The translations under genes and the position numbers were made by a program. 64,000 bases of DNA from Anastrepha obliqua. Its lineage: Eukaryota > Arthropoda > Insecta > Diptera > Tephritidae. Below are positions 22,400-33,407 of the stretch, piece by piece; the stretch's first letter is position 1; each line of letters opens with the position of its first letter. A model generated the notes under the pieces. The model saw only the letters and a list, made by a program, of their open reading frames with translations. It had not been told where the DNA came from and made no database searches. The stretch spans positions 119,443,879-119,507,878 of the forward strand of contig NC_072896.1 of the NCBI RefSeq assembly GCF_027943255.1. Direction: 5' to 3'.

Positions 22400-23130
22400 A
22401 AGTAGCGTTATGATCTTGCCTGCGAACTTTTGCGGTGCCTCCCACTTACCGCTGGTTGCGCACATATCTCATATGAGGGTGTTGGGGGATGGGTGATGGC
22501 CCAGCGCTTGTTCCAGGATAGCTCGTTCCTCCTAAAGCGGTCGCAATAACATATGACGTGTTCTACGTTTTCGTCAGTATTCGGGCAGTTTGGACAGAAA
22601 GGTTTGTCTGCCAGCTTAAAACGATGCAGGTATTCCTGAAAACAGCCATTTCCGCTGAGCAACTGCGAAAGGTGATAGTCGGTGCCTCTATGTTTTCTTA
22701 TTAACCACTCATCAACACGTGGTATAAGTTTGTACGTCCAACGTCCGCTTTGTGACTTATCCCACCGCTGCTTTCACCAGCCTATTGTCAGCAGTCGTCG
22801 AGCTGCTTTTTCTACTGGTGTGGGCCGCGCTCCTTGCACGTTAGAAAGCCGAAACATTTCAGCTGCCAAGAGGTTCAGAGGTATCAGATTGCATCATCAG
22901 ACACCCTTCTATACGCGCAAGCTACACGCTGCGCGCCTTGCCTGTATGTCTGGGTGACTTTCCGTAGATTAGACTTTTTGGTCCCAGCCCAGATAAGTGG
23001 TGCTGCATAAAGAATTATAGAGTCAGCAATCAATGACAGTAGTCGTCTGCGATTTCCCTGGGGCCCTCCTCTATTACGGAGGAGTCGCCTCAGGGCACTA
23101 TTGACAGAAACCGCCTTGGAACTTACACTT
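22400..23130 (-). pseudogene. R1-like non-LTR retrotransposon, C-terminal part
   Basis: Reading on the minus strand from about 23115: ALRRLLRNRGGPQGNRRRLL, then SLIADSIILYAAPLIWAG, which is the post-RT block of R1-clade elements (RR.L..V..S..LYGAPIWA). After frameshifts and stops comes LSGNGCFQEYLHRF and the zinc knuckle CPNCPNTDENVEHVICYC (C-x2-C-x8-H-x4-C). The RT core and endonuclease are missing. Whether it belongs to rDNA-specific R1 or a related dispersed lineage cannot be told from this piece. Confidence 0.8.
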
Positions 23131-23389
23131 ATTAAATGCGGCTTGAAACAAAATCTTGTGTCGATCCAGGACCCAAGATATTTGATCGCCTTTTTTTAAT
23201 TAGTAAATTTCTAGTTTACCGATTTTCAATAAAACTCTGTGTGAAGACTTTAACATTGGAGGCAAAGAGAAAAGAAATTGGCATTGGAAAGAAAACCAAA
23301 ACTATCGAAAAAGAAGAGGAACAACAGGCAGCGTATGGATATCAGTTCGAATAGTAATTGAAAAGTACGAAAAGGCCGGACTTTTGACT

Positions 23390-23900
23390 TGTAAATGGAA
23401 TTATAAGGCTAAGTGCAGGGCATCAATTTAAATTGGAAAAGCGTAGTATTATAGGGCTTGTGAAAAAATATGCAAAGAAAACTGCTGCTCCCAAAGTGAA
23501 CACTGAAATAAGGAATAAGTTTCAAAAATATATTAGCATTTCATACTTCCAGAAGTGGCTTAAGAAAATCCGGCGTTCATGGAAGAGTCGCTAGGAAAAA
23601 ACCAGTTATTTTCCTAATAAATAGGCAAATCGCAACGCTTTCGAAAATGAGCTCGCCAGAATTTCGAAAAAAAATGTTGTTTTTTTTCTGGGTTAAAGTA
23701 AGTTTTGTATTTTTGGTGTTAAATCAAAGGAAGAAAAATTGAGCACTTATGGGCGCTGCTGGAAAGAAATGTAAGGAAGCAATGAATTATAAGCAAAGAG
23801 GTATTAAAAGATATTATGTGAGAAGAGTGGGAGAAGCTTACTGTCGAAGAGACGACAAAATTGTTGAAATCTAGACCCACAAAACTTTAAGTAACGGTAA
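23390..23900 (+). pseudogene. Tc1-like transposase with central deletion
   Basis: Plus-strand pieces give AAKTAAPKVNTEIRNKFQKY, then LKKSGVHGRVARKKP (the end of the paired DNA-binding region of Tc1 transposases). Further on come EHLWALLERNVRKQ and EEWEKLTVEETTKLLKSRP, the block holding the DDE Glu and the C terminus. The two catalytic Asp blocks between them are deleted, and stops interrupt what is left. It is a dead remnant. Terminal repeats were not found. Confidence 0.7.
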
Positions 23901-24028
23901 AAGATAGTGGATACCCTACCAGCTACTAAAAAGTGCATATTTTTCATTTTGAATATTTTAAATTTTATATAAATGAGTTGAAGCTTCCCAGTTTACCAAA
24001 CGTTTATTAACAAAAAATGATTACAAAT

Positions 24029-25047
24029 TTAATCTTCAAAATAATAGCCATCGTTAGCGACACATTTTTCCCATCTCTCAGGAAATTTGTGGATGCCGCG
24101 CCAAAAAAATTGGCTGTCTTTGGTCGCAAACCAATCATCGAGCCATTTTTTGGCTTCTTCGTAAGAATTGAAGCGCTGCTCGGAAAGTGCGTGGCCCATC
24201 GACGCAAACAAATGATAAAAGGAAGGCGCCAAGTCTGGTGAGTAAGCCACCAATTCCCGAGTCGCTCTTGTTCGATGTGGCGATGCATTTTCATCAAGAA
24301 AAATTACTTTGTCACGCCGATCGGCATATTCTGGGCGTTTTCGGTGTATAGCGCTGTTCAAGTCGGCCAATTGTCGTTGGTAGCGTGCACCGTCAACTGT
24401 TTCACCTGGTTTTAATAGCTCGTACCAAATCATACCACGTTGATCCCAGAAAACACACAGCATTGCCTTGCGGCCGAAGCGATTTGGTTTGGCCGTTGTT
24501 TTTGGCTTGTGGCCGGGTAGGCCATACGATCGTTTATGCTCGGGATTGGAGAAATACACCCATTTTTCAACACCCATAACGATTCGATGCAAAAGAGACT
24601 TCCTTTTGAACCGGGATAGCAGCATTTCAAAAATGATTTTTCGATTATCTTGCTGCCTTTCAGTCAATTCATGCGGCACCTATCTTCCGACCTTTAAAAT
24701 CATGCCCATGTCTTTCAAACGTTTGGAAATGGTTTTTTGGGTAACTCCCAACTGCTCTGCCATCATTTCTTGCGTTCGACCAATTCGGCGTCCTCAAACT
24801 TTTTCGGTAGCCGGCCACGGTCCTCGTTCTCCACGCTCACAACACCACTTCGGTATTTTTCAAACCACCTGAAGCACTGTGATCTACTTAGTGCATGTAC
24901 ACCATAAGCTTCTATAAGCATTTGATGAGCTTGAGTGGCGGTTTTCTTCAATTGATAACAGAAAATCAACGATGTCCTCAAGTCGTAGTTTGAAGGCACG
25001 ACATTTTTAAGAGCGACAAAAATGCATGGCTGTATGAAACGTAACAA
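24029..25047 (-). pseudogene. mariner transposase, catalytically dead
   Basis: Nearly full-length mariner of the Mos1 type, on the minus strand. The N-terminal frame (24763-25047) has the helix-turn-helix region ending RCLPKK-like (here RGRLPKK). A frameshift then leads to RTQEMMAEQLGVTQKTISKR and KDMGMILKVGR, a stop, and VPHELTERQQDNRK. The long frame to 24029 has HRIVMGVEKWVYF, NRFGRKAMLCVFWDQ, VIFLDENASPHRT, YSPDLAPSFYHLF and PERWEKCVANDGYYFED. All three DD34D positions are replaced: GDEKW is GVEKW, HDN is DEN, and PSDYHLF is PSFYHLF. About 14 residues between the second and third are deleted. Confidence 0.9.
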
Positions 25048-25138
25048 ACAATGAATTGAATATTGTTGGCAGATGACAGTCGAAAAAAAAAAGACATTTG
25101 GGACATCTATGGACTAATAGCTGAAAGTCTCATTTCAT

Positions 25139-25622
25139 AGGTATATACTAGGCCGGGCCGATTTGTGGGGAGGCAAAAAAATCGTCCATTGCTCTGTGAA
25201 AATCATATTCTAGGGATCAAAATAAGAAACTTCGCCGAAGGAACCATACCTCTAAAACGAATTCTGATGTCCCCCAATTTGGGTCGAACTTTTTATTGTA
25301 GTTTCTTTTTTCATATAAAGGCCAAAAATGGTGATATTTTGAAATGATTGTATGAGGAACCCCCCAGGGGAGTTCCAGGAGGTGTGCCACTGGCATGGGT
25401 GGATCGGCCGTCCAAAGTTAGTGGGGGTTGTTCATACATTTGGACTCGATTGGAGCACTCTAAATGGGTCAAAGTGGGATTTTTCGTTCGACCCAAATTA
25501 GGGGACATCATAATTCGTTTTAGAGGTGTGGTTCCTTCGGCAAAGTTTCTTATTTTGATCCCTAGAATACGATTTTCATAGAGCAATGAGCGATTTTTAA
25601 ATCGACCCGCCCTAATATACCT
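25139..25622. mobile_element. Fold-back (long inverted repeat) element
   Basis: The left arm starts AGGTATATACTAGGCCGGGC and the right arm, read in reverse, starts AGGTATATTAGGGCGGGTCG. Matching continues inward for about 160 bp: TCGTCCATTGCTCTGTGAAA against TCGCTCATTGCTCTATGAAA, CTAGGGATCAAAATAAGAAA in both, GGAACCATACCTCTAAAACG against GGAACCACACCTCTAAAACG. The arms leave a central segment of about 150 bp (25310-25460). Open frames on both strands through it have no family motif and follow from the palindrome. It is probably a non-autonomous DNA transposon of unknown family. Confidence 0.85.
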
Positions 25623-27580
25623 GGTAGCGTTTCAAAAAAAAAATAAAATTTATTTGTTAAATGGTGTGATTTAAAATAAATCATGCATTTTATTAATATT
25701 ATTTATTTTATAGTTAAAAAAAAATTACTTTCAAATCACTCTTTTTTTACTACTTTTTCAACTACCCACAAAGGAGCCTAGACTTATGGCACTAAGTGTA
25801 GATTAAATCACCTGTATGCTTGATTGAAAAACAAAGGGAAAACGTAAAAGTGGTGCAAACCTTATGCATTGATTACTTTATCGAGATTAGCTCATTTTAA
25901 AACTTTAACTTCACGAAGGCCGGTGCAGTTCTGCGCACATTTTTTATGTTCCATTAAATTTTCCAAATATATGCAACTTTATTTAATATAATATACCTAA
26001 TAATCTTTGATCACTAAAGTTTATTAAAAATTTAACGAGCTTCGATCGTAGATGATTGTTATTAATCGCTGACCTATCTGACTATCTAATTCTCACCTAA
26101 CAAATAATTACAGCTAAAACACTTTTATTTTCGAAAAGTCTGACCAACCAAAAGGTGGGCAAGCCTGTTCTGCTTGGCTATTTTTCACGTCAATGACTGT
26201 AAATTTATTAAACGAAGTAACGAAGCAAGTAGCAGTAAATGGCGTTAAATGTAAAAACCAACATTAACAGCATATAATTGCATTTTGTTTTTTTTTTTTT
26301 TTTGCTCTTTTTTGTTTCCAATAACAAGACTATTATTTGAAGATACATAAAAATATGCAGAAACTTCATTGTATGTTCACATACTGAACACAGCTGTTTA
26401 TACAAAATTTGTTTGGTGGCATATGGCCAGTTGTAGAATGCAAAGTAATTACGTAAATTTTCGATTGCTGCTAAATTCCTTTCACAGTCACACTAAGCCA
26501 TTAAGGAAAACATAAAAGACTTAAGAAACGAACTTCATTAATCAGCATTATATCTTCTTGAATCTGAATGCTGCTTGGTGTTTCTTTTTCATCTTATGGC
26601 TTTGCATGCCAAACAGTTTCATTTTATTCTGTGCCACAAAGAAAGATTGAAAAGACTCCTTCGCAAACGCTTCGGCCACCTCTGCCACGAGTATGCAAAT
26701 GATTGTGAAATCTAAGGCAGAAAAAGTAAAATTAGCAACCCAAATGTAAACCTGTTTACCAGCAACATAATAAATTTCAATGAGAAACCGAAATGTAATC
26801 AAAAATCTAAACGAAATACAATTTGCGATTCAGAGTGTGAGCGAAGCGAATTGCATGTAAAGCATTTAATTATTGAGAAACATTTTTCGTGTATGAATAT
26901 TCAGCTCTAGCAAACAACAGCCGCCTTTTCGCATTTTTTACTATATGTTTTTTTACTATTTTTTACAACATATTTTGCATAAAAAATGTTTTGATTCATT
27001 TTATTGTGTCTTTAAAAGGAGTTGTTGTTGTTGGCGATTGTCTATGGCTTGAGTAATGCCAAAGTGTCAAGTCGTGAACCCCCTATACACGGCAACGTGA
27101 CGACATAGTCTTACACACACACACACACTCACACACGCACATTGGTAATAAAAACAAACACAGCTATAAAGGTGTCGTTGGAAATGGGTAATAGTGAACA
27201 GTGGGTATTGCAATAACAACAATTTTACTGCCATAACCAATACTATGTAAGTTGATAGTGATGCTGCTAAGAGTTGTTGCATTTGTTGTTGTTTTTACTG
27301 CTGTAACACTGCGAAATACTCAAAACATTTGCTACGAATGGCTCGCTGACCCAGTTCAACTTTTGCATTTTGCCGGCTACTAAACGGCGAGTCAAGCAGC
27401 CACACGCCCAGGCGGTTATCTAGCGAAGGGAGGGACGGCAGCCGGTAGATCTGTAAACTGGCTAGCTTAGCAGCAATTGAGCTCTTAAAATTGTGATATT
27501 TTGGGATTTTTGAGTTTGTAGAGCTCAGGAAAAGCAGTAGAACTACTTGATGGAGGAATGTGGGTTGTTAGAAAGAAAAG
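25623..27580. other. Non-coding, nothing recognised
   Basis: Contains a T homopolymer near 26289-26303 and an AC run near 27114-27128. No exon-like open frame or known repeat was recognised. Confidence 0.45.
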
Positions 27581-28090
27581 AAAATAAATGAAATAAAAGA
27601 AAAAAATAAAATAAAATAAAATAAAATAGAATAAAAAAAAAAATATAAAAAAAATAATAAAATAAAATAAAATAAAATAAAATAAAATAAAATAAAATAA
27701 AATAAAATAAAATAAAATAAAATAAAATAAAATAAAATAAAATAAAATAAAATAAAATAAAATAAAATAAAATAAAATAAAATAAAATAAAATAAAATAA
27801 AATAAAATAAAATAAAATAAAATAAAATAAAATAAAATAAAAAAAAAAATAATAATAAAATAAAATAAAATGAAATAAAATAAAATAAAATAAAATAAAA
27901 TAAAATAAAATAAAATAAAATAAAATAAAATAAAATAAAATAAAATAAAATAAAATAAAATAAAATAAAATAAAATAAAATAAAATAAAATAAAATAAAA
28001 TAAAATAAAATGAAATAAAATAAAATAAAATAAAATAAAATAAAATAAAATAAAATGAAATAAAATAAAACAAAATTAAATTAAATAAAA
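27581..28090. repeat. (AAAAT)n microsatellite, about 500 bp
   Basis: Nearly perfect AAAAT repeats with a few interruptions (a run of A with AATAATAAT near 27841-27856, some AAATG units). The minus-strand 'FYFIL' open frame is a translation of the repeat, not a gene. It directly precedes two copies of the 3' end of an R4-like retrotransposon whose own tail is the same pentamer. Confidence 0.95.
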
Positions 28091-28180
28091 TAAATTATTG
28101 GCTTGCAGCAAAGCTGTCGCCAATTAATGTAAATCACTCCTTTATTGGGATGCAATGAAAAAAAAATAAAATAAAATAAG
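28091..28180 (+). mobile_element. Extremely truncated copy of R4-like element
   Basis: From TAAATTATTGGCTTGCAG to GGGATGCAATG, this 67-bp segment repeats the 3' UTR end of the element at 28181-29340 with only about four differences. It is followed by A9 and AAAAT-type repeats. It is best read as a separate insertion that kept only the last part of the 3' UTR, lying head-to-tail with the longer copy. Confidence 0.8.
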
Positions 28181-29340
28181 AGGCAGAGGACAGATTGATG
28201 TTGGAGCACTGCATGACAAACTTATCTTGAACATAAGATCATACTTCCAACATAAGTGCTCCCAATCCGATCTGCACAAGGCTGCAAGTGCTGCGGATGA
28301 TAATTACACCCCACTTCGGATGAATCAACCCTACGAAATCAGGAACGCAACCACAATAGATGAAAAAATCCAAAGATGGTCTGAAATGGCTGTCCACGGC
28401 GTATATCGAAAAGACTTGCTGAGCCCACATGTCGACCAAAAATTGTCGCACTTATGGCTTACCAACAGGTCGATATTTGCCGAAACGGAGGGTACCATGT
28501 TCGCCATACAAGATGGTGTGATTCCATCGAGAAATTACATTAAATACGTAATGCGAGATGCAAATGCCGCTGCAGACAGATGTCGAAGATGCAATAGTCG
28601 AAGTGGGACATTAGACCACGTGCTAGCGGGATGCACCACATTGGCAAACTCTATGTACCTGAAGCGACATAATGACATCGCGAAATTAATCCATCTAAAA
28701 CTGACGCAGATGTACAACTTCAATCCAAGCAAAATACCGTACTTCAGATACACCCCAGAACCTGTTCAAGAAGACTCCAACTACCTTCTATATTACGACC
28801 GAACAATTTTAACAAATGCCACAAGAGACCACAATAGACCAGATATTTTCCTTATTGATAAATCTCAAGCGACTGGTTATATAGTTGATATTGCTGTTCC
28901 TCTAAACAGAAACATGCAAAAAACATATGCAGAAAAAATATTCAAATATTCTGACTTAGGCATTGATGTCAAACACCAGTGGAAGCTAAGGAAGGTGCAC
29001 ATACTACCAATTATCATCTCAGCCCACGGACTAGTGCATAAAAACTTAGCAGACAACGTCAAAACTCTTCAACTCCCAGAATATTTAATTTTCGACATGC
29101 AGAAAACAGCTTTACTCAATTCTTGTCATATAGTCCGAAACTTTTTACAGTAAACGTTTTTCTTGTTAGTAAATTTGTTAACTATTTTGTATAATATTTA
29201 TATATATATTTAATTGTAATATTTTGTACCTGTTATAAATTATTGGCTTGCAGCTAAGCTGTCGCCAATTAATGTAAAACACTCCTTTTTTGGGATGCAA
29301 TAAAAAAAAAATAAAATAAAATAAAATGAAATAAAAAATA
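28181..29340 (+). mobile_element. R2/R4-type non-LTR retrotransposon, 5'-truncated
   Basis: An open frame runs from the 5' boundary to a stop at 29151-29153. It begins inside ORF with RGRGQIDVGALHDKL. It encodes the C-terminal part of elements with a restriction-like endonuclease. Visible are a zinc knuckle CRRCNSRSGTLDHVLAGC (C-x2-C-x8-H-x4-C), RHN, and the endonuclease-type block RPDIFLIDKSQATGYIVDIA with PD and a second Asp. The roughly 320 codons have no stop, so the insertion looks fairly young. The reverse transcriptase is truncated off. The 3' UTR is about 150 bp and ends GGGATGCAAT plus AAAAT repeats. R4/Dong-like is the most likely clade. Confidence 0.82.
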
Positions 29341-29700
29341 CAAATAAAAAAAATTCAATTTAATTATACAATTTTTAATTCTAATTTGAAAAAAATTAAA
29401 AAAATTATCATATAAAAAATAAAATTAAAGATTAATTATAAATATAAAAAAAATAAATATGCAAAATGGGAGATATAGGGCAAAATAAGATCAATGAAAT
29501 AAAACGAAATACAACCAACCAATTTTTTTTATTAAGTAAAATTAAATCGCATTAAATTAAACTGAAAGAAAAATAGAAAATAAAATACAAATGGAACAAA
29601 ATACCATAAGTCAGAAAACAAAAAAAAATTATAAAGAATAAAATAAAAAAATTAATTATAAGACAAAACAAAATTTAAAAGATTTTACGAAATAGAACAA
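29341..29700. repeat. A-rich low-complexity sequence
   Basis: Imperfect AATAAAATAAAA-like sequence, probably decayed extension of the AAAAT repeat tail. No coding content. Confidence 0.6.
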
Positions 29701-30000
29701 ACTAATATCGATGATAGCGACAGGCTAATCGCCTACCCTGCCAGAAATCAAATAGATTAACGAAACCAACGCAAGACAAGTATTGTCTAGGCCCCAGAGG
29801 GGTGACAGCCGAGAGGGGTGAACAAGGAAAAAAAACTCCTTTGCCGAATTTGTTCCTAAAATTCAGCAGGATAATATCTTTGCTTCGAACTTATTTATAA
29901 TTTATGAAAATATCTTAAATTTATGGGGTTGGACAGGTCCGCACTCAATCAGGACGGCCACTGTACTACACCCGTGTAAATTACAGTGGAAGGAATAGAG
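29701..30000. other. Possible retrotransposon UTR remnant
   Basis: GC-richer than its surroundings, with GATGATAGCGACAGGCTAAT and GGGGTGACAGCCGAGAGGGG. A segment near 29926-29980 (GGTTGGACAGGTCC, GGCCACTGTACTA) resembles 57946-57990. The shared piece suggests a dispersed repeat, class unknown. Confidence 0.35.
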
Positions 30001-32090
30001 AGACAGGATAGATATTATGTATATGGGTGGTATGACTGAAAAATTGGTTTGACCTCACTTTTCCGCGAATGTTTTGTATTCATTGATAAATCTGAAGAAA
30101 TATCCTACCTTAAGCTCTTTTTATTTAGATTTTCTGAGATCCTCGTATTGGTGTGTTAATATTGAAGAGTCTATTATTAGCGCCAGAGCCGCCCCTGGGG
30201 TGAATACTGCACCTTTTGTTGGCTGTTCTGGAATTTTATCTGCTGCCATAACAGTCAATCATTTCACAAACACTCTCACAGTGGGAATTAAATTTGGAAC
30301 TCTAAGATTTTTTACGCCTAAAAATCTAAAACTAAGAAGCAAAAAATCGAGGCAAAAAATTAAGAACAAACACAAAGGCAAAGAAAAGTATTCAAAAAAA
30401 AACAAGGACTATGATTTTAACTGTTTACGTGGTTTTATTCTTAATAAAAAAATAAAAAATAATATATTCTGACTTTTTGCAAATATTTTATTCCCAAAGC
30501 ATTTGCCACTTCTGCTACAAAGCACGCTCCAAAAAATATAAAACGAAAATGAAAATTAACGGAAGGAACTAGCCAACCACAAAAACCTTAATTAAAATTT
30601 ATTTTTATTATTATGGTTTTCGATCATATCCCATGTTTTGTGCTCAACCGAGCACAGAAAGCTTTTACAAGAAGCCAGAGCTGAAAGATTCACTTAGCAA
30701 GTTGTCTAAATAGAGTGAACGAAGAGCAAAAGAGCCAAAAACAGAGAATCGCATACCACTACAGCTGCACAACAATCAGCTCTTGGCCATTTACTATACT
30801 TCACTTTTTATTACAGCTCAACTTCAACTTATTACCACTTGTTGTTATTGTTATAATTGGCATTATTGAGCATTTCGTATCGCCTGCCGGCTCAGTCCGA
30901 TAGTCTGACTGCAATCACCACCGGCTACATTGTTTGGCCACAATTATTGCTGCAGTTGCGGCTGCCCGTGGCTGATCCATGGAAGCCTTAGCCGTTGCGC
31001 TTGGCTTGCGCACTCAGTAAATGCATTCAGTCTTTATTTTATTGTTGCCTTTTATTGCTCTTGTTTTAATAACGCTTTTTATTTTTAATTTCTGTCTTGT
31101 TGGTGTTGTCGTTTTTATTTCTGTTTTTTACATATTTCGTTTTTGCAATACCAACACTCTCGCGTGGTAACTTTATGCAGAAGGTCAAACCAACGCCACG
31201 ACGAGCGATTGCGACTGCAGCGAAGTTGTTGTTATATTCGTGTTTGTGCTCCCCATTGCTGGTGTGAGAATGTATGTTCACTATTCGTTGGCATGCTTTG
31301 GCTTGGGAGGTGAGCAAAAGAGTAACTGCAGTGGCATGTTCATGTATACACGTGTTACATTTCAAAAATCCACGGGGAGTTGGCAAGTTTGTCGCTTAAG
31401 TCTTTTGTTTGCTAATTAGGCTTACAGTGGGAAGGGTTTTGGGAACATTTGGGGTATTAAAGGCCGATTGCGTATATTTATGTGATGCAGTCTTCTTATT
31501 TTGAAACTTTGATGTTGGATTTTGTAGAATTAAGATCAGAAATATTTTTAAGAAATATTAAAATTAAATTTCACATTAAAAATAATTAAATATTTTATAA
31601 AAATATCTCTAATTTTATTTATTTATTGTAAAAAAGTTCTTACGCTGTTTTGAAAAAAAAAAAAAACAAGCAATAAGCCTAAGCTGACAAATCTACGTTT
31701 ATTCTTTTTTATGGCATGTTCCTCACAACTTCCACAAATATTTGATGAAAATCATTTCATTCAACACGAATGCTCAATTTTTTGCAAAAATTTTTTGGAT
31801 AGGTTATTAAATATTATATTTTATCAGAATATAAGTTCGATTAGTTCAAAATGCGGAAAAGCTGAATCGCAACTAAAAATTATTGAGATAAGTTCTGGAG
31901 CGAGAACTACTCAGGAGGGTTGTCGTCTCTTTCTACTTTGCGCCACTTTTTTGATCCACTTAAAAGAAGCGTGCGATTTATGGACCAGCGTGCGGTTTGC
32001 CCACTTCTATAGACTAGATGAAAATCTGGAGGAAATCACCTTTCCTCCTGTTGGCAGTCGTGCGAAAAAAACTAACTTCTATCGGGTAGG
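30001..32090. other. Non-coding, nothing recognised
   Basis: An open frame at 30074-30472 ends in a Lys-rich segment and shows no family motif. I do not call it a gene. The remainder looks like ordinary fly non-coding DNA. Confidence 0.4.
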
Positions 32091-32091
32091 A

Positions 32092-32212
32092 TTACTGCGA
32101 CGCACCGTTTCCGAATGGGTTGGTGCGGGACGGGCTCAAACCTTCGGCAATGAAACACCAAATGATAGAAAAAGTTCTTTCTAATAGCGGTCACCTCTCG
32201 ACGGGGTAAACT
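32092..32212 (+). repeat. SINE 5' fragment (plus)
   Basis: The head with TTTCCGAATGGGTTGGTGCG and GGCAATGAAACACCAAA, then TTTCTAATAGCGGTCACC, after which the body breaks off. It is immediately followed by a SINE in the opposite direction. Confidence 0.75.
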
Positions 32213-32221
32213 TTGAAGTAT

Positions 32222-32523
32222 GTTTGGCGCGTGTATCCTTTTTGGGTGTTTGACCGAGCTCCTCCTCCTATTTGTGGTGTGCGTCTTGATGTTGTTCCAC
32301 AAATGGAGGGACCTACAGTTTCAAGCCGACTCCGAACGGCAGATATTTTTATGAGGAACTTTTTCATGGCACAAATACACTCGAAGGTTTGCCATTGCCT
32401 GCCGAGGGGCGACCGAAAAAAAAAACATTTTCTTAATTTTTAGTGTTTCACCGAGATTCGAACCGACGTTCTCTCTGTGAATGTCGAATGGTAGTCACGC
32501 ACCAATGCACTCGGCTACGGCGG
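32222..32523 (-). repeat. tRNA-derived SINE (minus), near full length
   Basis: Read on the minus strand it has the complete layout: head GCCGCCGTAGCCGAGTGCAT with B-box-like GGTTCGAATC, body with the GCCGTTCGGAGTCGGC and GGAGGAGCTCGGTCAAACAC blocks, and a GGCGCGTGTATCC-like tail junction at the left end. The open frame across it is incidental. Confidence 0.9.
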
Positions 32524-32529
32524 CCGTAG

Positions 32530-32675
32530 TATGTTTTGCCTCATGAAAAACATTTGCCTTTCGCTGAAGGTATTAAACTGTAGATCACTCCATTTGAAGA
32601 AAACCACAAGACGCTCACCATAAATAGTAGAAGGAGCTCGACCAAACACCCAAGAAAGGGTGTTTATATATATAA
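32530..32675 (+). repeat. SINE 3' fragment (plus)
   Basis: Begins CTCATGAAAAACATTTGCC and runs through GTAGATCACTCCATTTG, GGAGCTCGACCAAACACCCA and a TATATATA tail. It lies head-to-head with the minus-strand copy at 32222-32523. Confidence 0.75.
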
Positions 32676-33067
32676 AACTAACTGAAGTCAGTTGTTGGAA
32701 GCACTGACGGAAGAGGTACTCAGGAATTTCAGACAACTGCCTAATCTAGGAGGAACTAACACCCCACCTGATTAAAGATAACTGATTTAGAGTTCATTAC
32801 TGATTAGAGTACCCTGTCCCTGTCAGAACAAACTCCAACTAGGCCAAAAATTATTTTTTATTTTTTGTTTTTTTTTTAAGTATTCGGCATCTAGAGTCCA
32901 GTGGTTCAATAAAGGTATCTCCATTAGCTTAATTTTGCATGGAATGGTTTCGTAGCACTTTGATTGGGTCATGCCTCTGATTCATCTATTAGCAAAGACT
33001 TTTTCTGAAATACTAGGTTTTGGAGCTAGATTTCGATTGCTTTTGATTTCATTGCATGCATCTCTTA
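32676..33067. other. Non-coding, nothing recognised
   Basis: No feature recognised. Confidence 0.4.
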
Positions 33068-33078
33068 GTCAGAGCTTA

Positions 33079-33396
33079 AAAATAAAAAAAATAAATAATT
33101 GGCGGGTACACTTCTGTTAGGTGTTTGGCCGAGCTCCTCCTCCTATTTGTGGTGTGCGTCTTGATGTTGATCCACAAATGGAGGGACCTACAGTTTCAAG
33201 CCGACTCCGAACGGCAGATATTTTTATGAGGAGCTTTTTCATGGCAGAAATACACTCGGAGGTTTGCCATTGCCTGCCGAGGGGCGACCGCTATTAGAAA
33301 AAAATTTTTTTTTTTTTTTTATTAATTTTGCTTTCACTGAGATTCGAACCAACGACCTCTCTGTGAATTCCGAATGGTAATCACGCACCAGAGCGT
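33079..33396 (-). repeat. tRNA-derived SINE with 11-bp target duplication
   Basis: A minus-strand copy bounded by GTCAGAGCTTA at 33068-33078 and again at 33397-33407, an exact 11-bp target site duplication. This is direct evidence of retroposition. The tail (left side) is an A-rich AAATAAAAAAAATAAATAATT run. The head is truncated just before the A box (it stops at CGCACCA), so the copy is about 20 bp short of full length. B box GGTTCGAATC is intact. Confidence 0.95.
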
Positions 33397-33407
33397 GTCA
33401 GAGCTTA

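Noticed and set aside
25311..25586. Two overlapping open frames on opposite strands sharing LGIKIRNFAEGT-like and RFRGVVPSAKF-like pieces
   Set aside because: They are produced by the inverted arms of the fold-back element, which encode related peptides on both strands.
27543..28073. 176-codon open frame on the minus strand rich in Phe, Tyr, Ile and Leu
   Set aside because: It is the translation of the AAAAT microsatellite. A stop-free frame is automatic for this repeat and no start or family support exists.
30074..30472. 132-codon open frame with Lys-rich end
   Set aside because: No family motif, no splice or promoter support and AT-driven Lys content. Left as non-coding.
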